Positions 7,475 to 11,028 of a stretch of 11,028 nt of DNA are shown here, piece after piece (position 1 is the stretch's first letter; every line of letters starts with the position of its first letter). The notes under the pieces are model-generated. The model had not been told where the DNA came from and searched no databases. It saw nothing but the letters and a program-made list of their open reading frames with translations. The stretch is from the NCBI GenBank assembly GCA_045116675.1, contig JBGUMF010000038.1:1-11028 (forward strand). The letters run 5' to 3'. Source of the DNA: F23-D06 sp045116675. Lineage in GTDB: Bacteria > Bacteroidota > Bacteroidia > Bacteroidales > WCHB1-69. The position numbers and the translations under genes were made by a program.

Positions 7475-8329
7475 CTACTCCTCTTTCCGCTGGTTGTTCT
7501 TGCGGTACTCGTCGGCGTATTGGTAGAACTTCCGGGCCATCTCCATGTTGTGGCGCCGCTCGGCCTCGCGGGCGATGGCAAGGTACGACTCGTACACGCC
7601 CTCGCGCGAGAGCAGGATGCCGTGGTAGTAGTCGTCGTTGCAGTAGCCCGACGGCATGTTGCTGCAAAACTGCTCCAGGGCCAGGAACACCTCCAGCGCG
7701 TCGGCCGACTGCCCCGATTGGATGTAGGTGTTGCCGATGCCGTATAATTTGTCGTACAATTGGAGCGAGAAATCCGAGACGGCCTTCTCCTGCTCGTCGT
7801 TCAGCTCCGATTTCGTGTAGAGCAGGTGTATGAGATCGACACTCTCCTTATAGCGGCCCTGACGGAGTCGCAGCTGTGCCTTGAGCAACAGCGCATCGGG
7901 ATTGTACTTGTTGAACTGTAGGGCGCGGTCCAGATTGTAAAGGGCGGCAGATGTGTCGGAAAAGGCCATCTCCTCCTGCGCCCGCAGGAAGAACAGATGG
8001 TCCACCTGCTGCTTCTGCACCGTAAGGATCTCGTTAAGATAGTCCGACTTGTTGGCGATACGGTTGAACTGCGAGCGCGTCTGGTAGTAGTCGGTCTGGA
8101 GGCATTTGACCAGATGGGGTAGGGTGGTGCTCCGGAAACGGTCCATCTCCTTCCGGATATCCTGCAGGAAATAGTAGTGCAGGGTGATGATCTCCGGATC
8201 CTCGGTGTTGAGCTTGTCCAAACGCGCATTCCATTGACGGAATTGCGACCCGATGGAGTCGCATGGTATCTGCGCTTCCACTCCGATGAGGCAGCAACAT
8301 AACCCGATGACGGCGCAGAGTCTCTTCAA
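7475..8329 (-). CDS. Secreted TPR-repeat protein, TTG start
   Basis: This 284-residue protein has a signal peptide (residues 1-19: basic 'KR', then a hydrophobic core holding three Cys in a row, cut after 'VEA') and is otherwise mostly helical. Tetratricopeptide-like helix pairs are visible at about 112-145 (ending 'ALQFNKYNPD'), 146-175, 192-225 and 245-275 ('AREAERRHNMEMARKFYQYA'). TPR arrays act as protein-binding scaffolds; no catalytic motif is seen and I cannot name the partner. It should lie in the periplasm. The start is TTG (8327-8329): the frame upstream reads TAG CCA TCC TTG, and that TAG is also the stop of the preceding gene, so no earlier start is possible, while any later start would remove the signal peptide. 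It begins 6 nt after the thioredoxin lipoprotein, which suggests translational coupling. It is the last gene of the murD operon. Confidence 0.85.
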   Translation of the reverse strand: MKRLCAVIGLCCCLIGVEAQIPCDSIGSQFRQWNARLDKLNTEDPEIITLHYYFLQDIRKEMDRFRSTTLPHLVKCLQTDYYQTRSQFNRIANKSDYLNEILTVQKQQVDHLFFLRAQEEMAFSDTSAALYNLDRALQFNKYNPDALLLKAQLRLRQGRYKESVDLIHLLYTKSELNDEQEKAVSDFSLQLYDKLYGIGNTYIQSGQSADALEVFLALEQFCSNMPSGYCNDDYYHGILLSREGVYESYLAIAREAERRHNMEMARKFYQYADEYRKNNQRKEE

Positions 8330-8335
8330 GGATGG

Positions 8336-8869
8336 CTATTTTAAGAAGTCACGGATGGCGTTTTCCATCTCCGTCTCGGACGGTGCCCCGACCATCTTGC
8401 GGGGCTGGTCGGTGGTGTTGAAGAACATCAGCGTCGGGATGTTCTGGATGCCGAAGGCGGCGCACACGTCCTGGGCGCGATCCACATTTATCTTGTAGAT
8501 GATAAGCTGTCCCTTGTATTTCTTGGCCATCTTTTCCATCATGGGCTTGATGCTCATGCAGGGACGGCACCAGTCAGCGTAGAAGTCCACCACGCAGGGG
8601 GTGTGGCCCTTGTAGCGGAATCCCTGCGGATTGTCAATGTCGGTGATGCGCTGTTCGAACTCGCTGGCGGTCAGTGCGATGACGTTGCCGGAAAGATCCT
8701 CTTCCAATGCAGGTGTCTCTTCAGCCTGGTTGTCGGAGATGTAGGGATTGCCGGATTCTGTCGTGGTTGCCGGTGTGTTTTCGTCGGCATCTTTCTGGCG
8801 GTTGCCGTTCCATTGGCAGGCTCCTAACAGCAGGAGCGTGGCGGATAGGAAAATGGTGATTCTATTCAT
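8336..8869 (-). CDS. Thioredoxin-fold lipoprotein (WCRPC active site)
   Basis: This 177-residue protein is a lipoprotein with a thioredoxin domain. The signal ends in the lipobox 'LLGAC', with Cys18 as the lipidated residue. A polar Thr/Glu-rich linker of about 45 residues follows, then a thioredoxin fold from about 62 to 177. The active site is Trp100-Cys101-Arg-Pro-Cys104 within 'VDFYADWCRPCMSIKPM', and the cis-proline loop is 'IPT' (144-146), so both hallmarks of a working thiol-disulfide enzyme are present. Two further Cys (92 and 136) lie in the domain. CxPC sites of this kind are generally reducing, so reduction of periplasmic disulfides is the likeliest role; the substrates are unknown. 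The residues after Cys18 (QWNGNR) carry no acidic surface-export cluster, so the protein probably faces the periplasm. Its ATG overlaps the murD stop by 8 nt, and the TPR gene starts 6 nt after it. Confidence 0.92.
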   Translation of the reverse strand: MNRITIFLSATLLLLGACQWNGNRQKDADENTPATTTESGNPYISDNQAEETPALEEDLSGNVIALTASEFEQRITDIDNPQGFRYKGHTPCVVDFYADWCRPCMSIKPMMEKMAKKYKGQLIIYKINVDRAQDVCAAFGIQNIPTLMFFNTTDQPRKMVGAPSETEMENAIRDFLK

Positions 8870-10256
8870 GTGTATGTTTTTGATTGTATTCTACAATAAG
8901 GTTCTTGAAAATGCGCCCGCGCTCCTCAAAGTTCTTGAACTGGTCGTAGCTGGCGGCGGCGGGCGAGAGCAGCACCATGCGCCCCTCCATTGTGTGCCCG
9001 AACGCGAAGGCGACAATCTGGCGGAAATCCTGCTCGTGGATAACGTTCTCCGGCAGCGGATATTGTGCCTGCCACTCCTGCATCATGCGCTCGCCCGCGG
9101 GACCGGTGAAGGCGATGTTCGGAACGGGGTTTTCATGCAGGTGCTTATATAATATATTGTATTCAATGCCGCGGTCGAAGCCGCCCAGGATAAGCGTGTC
9201 CACCTTCTTCAGTGCCTTCAGTGCCGCGATAGTCGCCTCCGGAATCGTGGAGATGCTGTCGTTGTAGAAATCGATGCCTTGGAAACGCCCCACATACTCG
9301 ATGCGGTTGGGAAGTCCCCGGAAGCTCCGCAGTCCCTTGACGATGTCGTCGTGCGACACTTTCAGATGCCGGCACACCGCCATGGCCGCCATGATGTTGT
9401 AGAAGTTGTGCGTGCCCGGCAGGTTGTAGTAGTCGGTGAGGTCGTACTCGTCTTCCACATGGCCGGAGATGGCGAAATGGATTTTCCGGTCGCGGCAGCA
9501 GGCGTACGGTCCATCCTGCGGTTCGGTGCCGAAGATGACGCGGTCGCGGTTCAGATGGTACGACTTGATGAGGCCCGGGATGTGCTCGTCATCGCCGTTA
9601 TAGACTAGGAACTGGCGTTCGTCCTGAAAACGGGTGATGTTCAGCTTGGCGATCTGGTAAGTGTTGAAGGAGTTGAAATGGTCGAGGTGCTCTTGGTAGA
9701 GGTTGAGCAGCACGGCGTAGTCGGGCGAGCGGCGGATGAACTCTAATTGGTGCGCCGACAGTTCGGCCACCACGATGGTCGTGGGGGTCATCTGTTCGAT
9801 GATGTCGAAGAAGGGCGTGCCGATATTCCCAGCCAGGATGGTATCGCGTCCCGCCGTCTTCAGGATGTGGTAGATAAGCGAGGAGGTGGTGCTCTTGCCC
9901 TTGGTGCCGGTAACGCCCACCACCTGTTTGTGGAACGCCTCCAGGAAGAGGTTGGTCTGCGAGGTGATCTTCTCCGTCTCAATCCAGTAGTTGACGTGGT
10001 TGAAACTGATGCCCGGGGTCTTGAAAATCAGGTCGTAGTCGTTCAGTCCCTGGTCGTAGTTTTCCCCCTTGACAACCGTCAGATGCGGGTCGTCAAGATC
10101 GTCGGTTTTCAACGCCTCGCTGCGGTCAGCCACCGTAAGCGGCATGTCCGGGAAATGGCGGCGGATGAAGCGGTAGGTGGAAATACCCTCCTTCCCGAAC
10201 CCGAGGATGACGATTCTCCTGCCCCTGATTTGATCCAGTATGTAGTCGGGATTCAT
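8862..10256 (-). CDS. murD: UDP-N-acetylmuramoylalanine-D-glutamate ligase (MurD), divergent form
   Basis: This 464-residue cytoplasmic enzyme adds glutamate to UDP-MurNAc-L-alanine with ATP in peptidoglycan precursor synthesis. The three Mur domains are visible: a Rossmann-like N-terminus ('IVILGFGKEGISTYRF', 15-30); the ATPase centre with P-loop 'GVTGTKGKST' (114-123), 'ELSAHQLE' (165-172), 'YQEHLDHF' (187-194) and the Lys expected to be carbamylated at 204; and a C-terminal domain with 'SYDQFKNF' (436-443). By eye, the residues equal to E. coli Thr321, Ser415 and Phe422, which contact D-glutamate, are kept (Thr337, Ser436, Phe443). E. coli Lys319 and Lys348 are replaced by Ile335 ('NDSISTI') and Arg362 ('GGFDRG'). 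Length is slightly above the usual 440-450. The gene is not among other division and cell-wall genes; it sits between a tRNA cluster and a thioredoxin lipoprotein gene that it overlaps. The ATG at 10254-10256 puts the Rossmann strand at the expected place. Confidence 0.9.
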   Translation of the reverse strand: MNPDYILDQIRGRRIVILGFGKEGISTYRFIRRHFPDMPLTVADRSEALKTDDLDDPHLTVVKGENYDQGLNDYDLIFKTPGISFNHVNYWIETEKITSQTNLFLEAFHKQVVGVTGTKGKSTTSSLIYHILKTAGRDTILAGNIGTPFFDIIEQMTPTTIVVAELSAHQLEFIRRSPDYAVLLNLYQEHLDHFNSFNTYQIAKLNITRFQDERQFLVYNGDDEHIPGLIKSYHLNRDRVIFGTEPQDGPYACCRDRKIHFAISGHVEDEYDLTDYYNLPGTHNFYNIMAAMAVCRHLKVSHDDIVKGLRSFRGLPNRIEYVGRFQGIDFYNDSISTIPEATIAALKALKKVDTLILGGFDRGIEYNILYKHLHENPVPNIAFTGPAGERMMQEWQAQYPLPENVIHEQDFRQIVAFAFGHTMEGRMVLLSPAAASYDQFKNFEERGRIFKNLIVEYNQKHTHE

Positions 10257-10457
10257 AGTCTGAAGATTGAATGGTTAATGGTGAAATTTTCAAAAACGAT
10301 TGCAAAGATACACAAATTATCGTTCCCTTTCAGAAACGGCGAAATGATAATTGCGGAAAAAAGCACCATCGTCATTATGCAAAATGGGTTCTTGGCCGAC
10401 ATTGTCAGACAAAAGTTGGAAACAATCCAAAAAGAAAACGACTGGTTTTTTAGAAGG
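10257..10457. other. Spacer between the tRNA terminator and murD
   Basis: This spacer carries the murD promoter near its left end. Beyond that I see no gene: one short minus-strand frame (10253-10492) overlaps the terminator and shows no protein-family pattern, and a plus-strand frame runs on into the antisense of the tRNA genes. The stretch at about 10263-10285 has short near-repeats (ATGGTTAATGGTGAA). Confidence 0.4.
10303..10310 (-). promoter_or_regulatory. Bacteroidota -7 promoter box upstream of murD
   Basis: The minus strand reads TATCTTTG followed by C, an exact match to TAnnTTTG(C). It would place the transcript start about 40 nt before the murD ATG. No -33 TTTG stands at the usual distance. 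Because the tRNA terminator lies just upstream, the murD operon needs its own promoter, and this is the best candidate. Confidence 0.6.
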
Positions 10458-10490
10458 ATAAAACAAAAACGCCCAGTCAAAAAACTGGGC
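10458..10490 (-). terminator. Intrinsic terminator after the tRNA cluster
   Basis: On the minus strand a perfect 6-bp stem, GCCCAG with CTGGGC (10485-10490 and 10471-10476), encloses an 8-nt loop. GTTTTTGTTTT follows at about 10460-10470. It lies about 16 nt after the tRNA-Gly 3' end and fits a Rho-independent terminator that separates the tRNAs from murD. Confidence 0.8.
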
Positions 10491-10505
10491 ATTCCGCTAA
10501 AAGAG

Positions 10506-10578
10506 AGCGGAAAACGGGGCTCGAACCCGCCACCTACAGCTTGGAAGGCTGTCGCTCTACCAAATGAGCTACTTCCGC
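10506..10578 (-). tRNA. tRNA-Gly (anticodon TCC)
   Basis: A 73-nt cloverleaf folds on the minus strand: acceptor GCGGAAG with TTTCCGC (one G-T pair at the base), D arm GCTC/GAGC, anticodon stem ACAGC/GCTGT with loop CTTCCAA (anticodon TCC, complement of 10543-10545), and T arm with TTCGAGC. The discriminator base is T, as usual for bacterial Gly. The 3' CCA is not encoded. It should read GGA and possibly other Gly codons. It is the last tRNA before the terminator. Confidence 0.95.
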
Positions 10579-10590
10579 GGGTGAAAAAAG

Positions 10591-10672
10591 TGGGAGAGGA
10601 AGGATTCGAACCTCCGAAGGCTTAGCCAGCAGATTTACAGTCTGTCCCATTTGACCGCTCTGGAACTCTCCC
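10591..10672 (-). tRNA. tRNA-Tyr (anticodon GTA)
   Basis: An 82-nt class II tRNA with a long variable arm. The acceptor is GGGAGAG with CTCTCCC, the discriminator is A, the anticodon loop is CTGTAAA (anticodon GTA, complement of 10636-10638) and the T loop is TTCGAAT. The top pair of the anticodon stem is an A-C mismatch (position 27 against 43); the other four pairs are sound. The 3' CCA is not encoded. It is 12 nt upstream of tRNA-Gly. Confidence 0.95.
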
Positions 10673-10697
10673 ATCATGTTTCTCTAGTGCCGTAAAG

Positions 10698-10770
10698 AGC
10701 CGATAGAGGGACTTGAACCCACGACCGGCTGATTACAAATCAGCTGCTCTACCAACTGAGCTATATCGGC
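10698..10770 (-). tRNA. tRNA-Thr (anticodon TGT)
   Basis: A 73-nt cloverleaf: acceptor GCCGATA with TATCGGC (seven perfect pairs), D arm GCTC/GAGC, anticodon stem GCTGA/TCAGC with loop TTTGTAA (anticodon TGT, complement of 10735-10737), and T loop TTCAAGT. The discriminator is T and the 3' CCA is not encoded. It is the first gene of the Thr-Tyr-Gly transcript, about 25 nt before tRNA-Tyr. Confidence 0.95.
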
Positions 10771-11028
10771 ACTACGATTTTTCTATCAAAGAACTCTCTT
10801 GTTTTGAGGCCGCAAAAATAGTCTTTTTTTCATATCCTTCGTCACCTGTTTCCGATTTTTCTTTCTATTTTATTATAAAAATCTATAAATCAGTAAAATA
10901 ATTTTATCAAAGATTGGAATATCATGTGTTTTTAATAAGAGAAGAGGCTATATGTTTATATATGTATATTTCCATTTTGGAAGAAAAACGAAATAGTTGC
11001 CGAAAAACGGACTCGGATGTGGGATGTT
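10771..11028. other. AT-rich region upstream of the tRNA cluster, no supported gene
   Basis: This end of the window is AT-rich and holds the tRNA promoter. A plus-strand frame opens at an ATG at 10962 and stays open for 22 codons to the edge, and a minus-strand frame enters from the edge for about 26 codons. Neither shows a recognisable pattern, so neither is called. Confidence 0.4.
10813..10820 (-). promoter_or_regulatory. Bacteroidota -7 promoter box for the tRNA cluster
   Basis: The minus strand reads TATTTTTG followed by C, a full match to TAnnTTTG(C). It is 42 nt upstream of the tRNA-Thr 5' end, which leaves a leader of about 35 nt to be removed by RNase P. No -33 TTTG is seen at the normal spacing. 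Confidence 0.55.

Noticed and set aside
10253..10492. 79-residue minus-strand frame between the tRNAs and murD
   Set aside because: It begins inside the tRNA terminator and contains the murD promoter. The hydrophobic look comes from AT-rich DNA.
9747..10625. 292-residue plus-strand open frame opposite murD and running into tRNA-Gly
   Set aside because: It is antisense to murD in the same register and then crosses a promoter, a terminator and a tRNA; no protein-family pattern.
10962..11028. Possible start of a plus-strand gene at the right edge
   Set aside because: Only 22 codons are visible, with no recognisable residues.

Overview
The window looks like a chromosomal segment of a member of the Bacteroidota, most likely Bacteroidales. 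Four things point there: a C-terminal type IX secretion (T9SS) sorting domain at the left edge; minus-strand promoter boxes of the Bacteroidota form TAnnTTTG(C) in front of both operons and the tRNA cluster; no clear Shine-Dalgarno sequences before the start codons I examined; and a very large alpha-2-macroglobulin of the Bacteroidota layout. Composition is mixed: genes are mostly GC-rich, intergenic DNA is AT-rich.

Layout: (1) 2-172 (+) is the last 56 codons of a T9SS-secreted protein. It converges on everything else, which lies on the minus strand. (2) 279-7273 (-) is a likely three-gene operon: a 1980-residue alpha-2-macroglobulin with an intact CNEQ thioester motif, then a GNAT acetyltransferase 42 nt later, then a small protein with two predicted membrane helices 11 nt later. 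(3) 7475-10256 (-) is a second, very tight operon: a MurD-type Mur ligase, a thioredoxin-fold lipoprotein whose start overlaps the murD stop by 8 nt, and a secreted TPR protein that starts at TTG 6 nt further on. (4) 10506-10770 (-) is a tRNA cluster read in the order Thr(TGT)-Tyr(GTA)-Gly(TCC) and closed by an intrinsic terminator at 10458-10490. (5) 10771-11028 is AT-rich DNA with the tRNA promoter and no gene I can support.

Working together: most protein products act in or on the cell envelope. MurD adds glutamate to the peptidoglycan precursor in the cytoplasm. The thioredoxin lipoprotein probably does disulfide chemistry in the periplasm, and the macroglobulin is a protease trap of the envelope. 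The roles of the TPR protein and the small membrane protein are unknown.

No CRISPR array, transposase, integrase or clear phage gene was seen. The points most worth a second look are the divergent, apparently stand-alone MurD, the composition mosaic inside the macroglobulin gene, the shortened Thr-Tyr-Gly tRNA cluster, and inverted repeats that could compete with tRNA acceptor stems.
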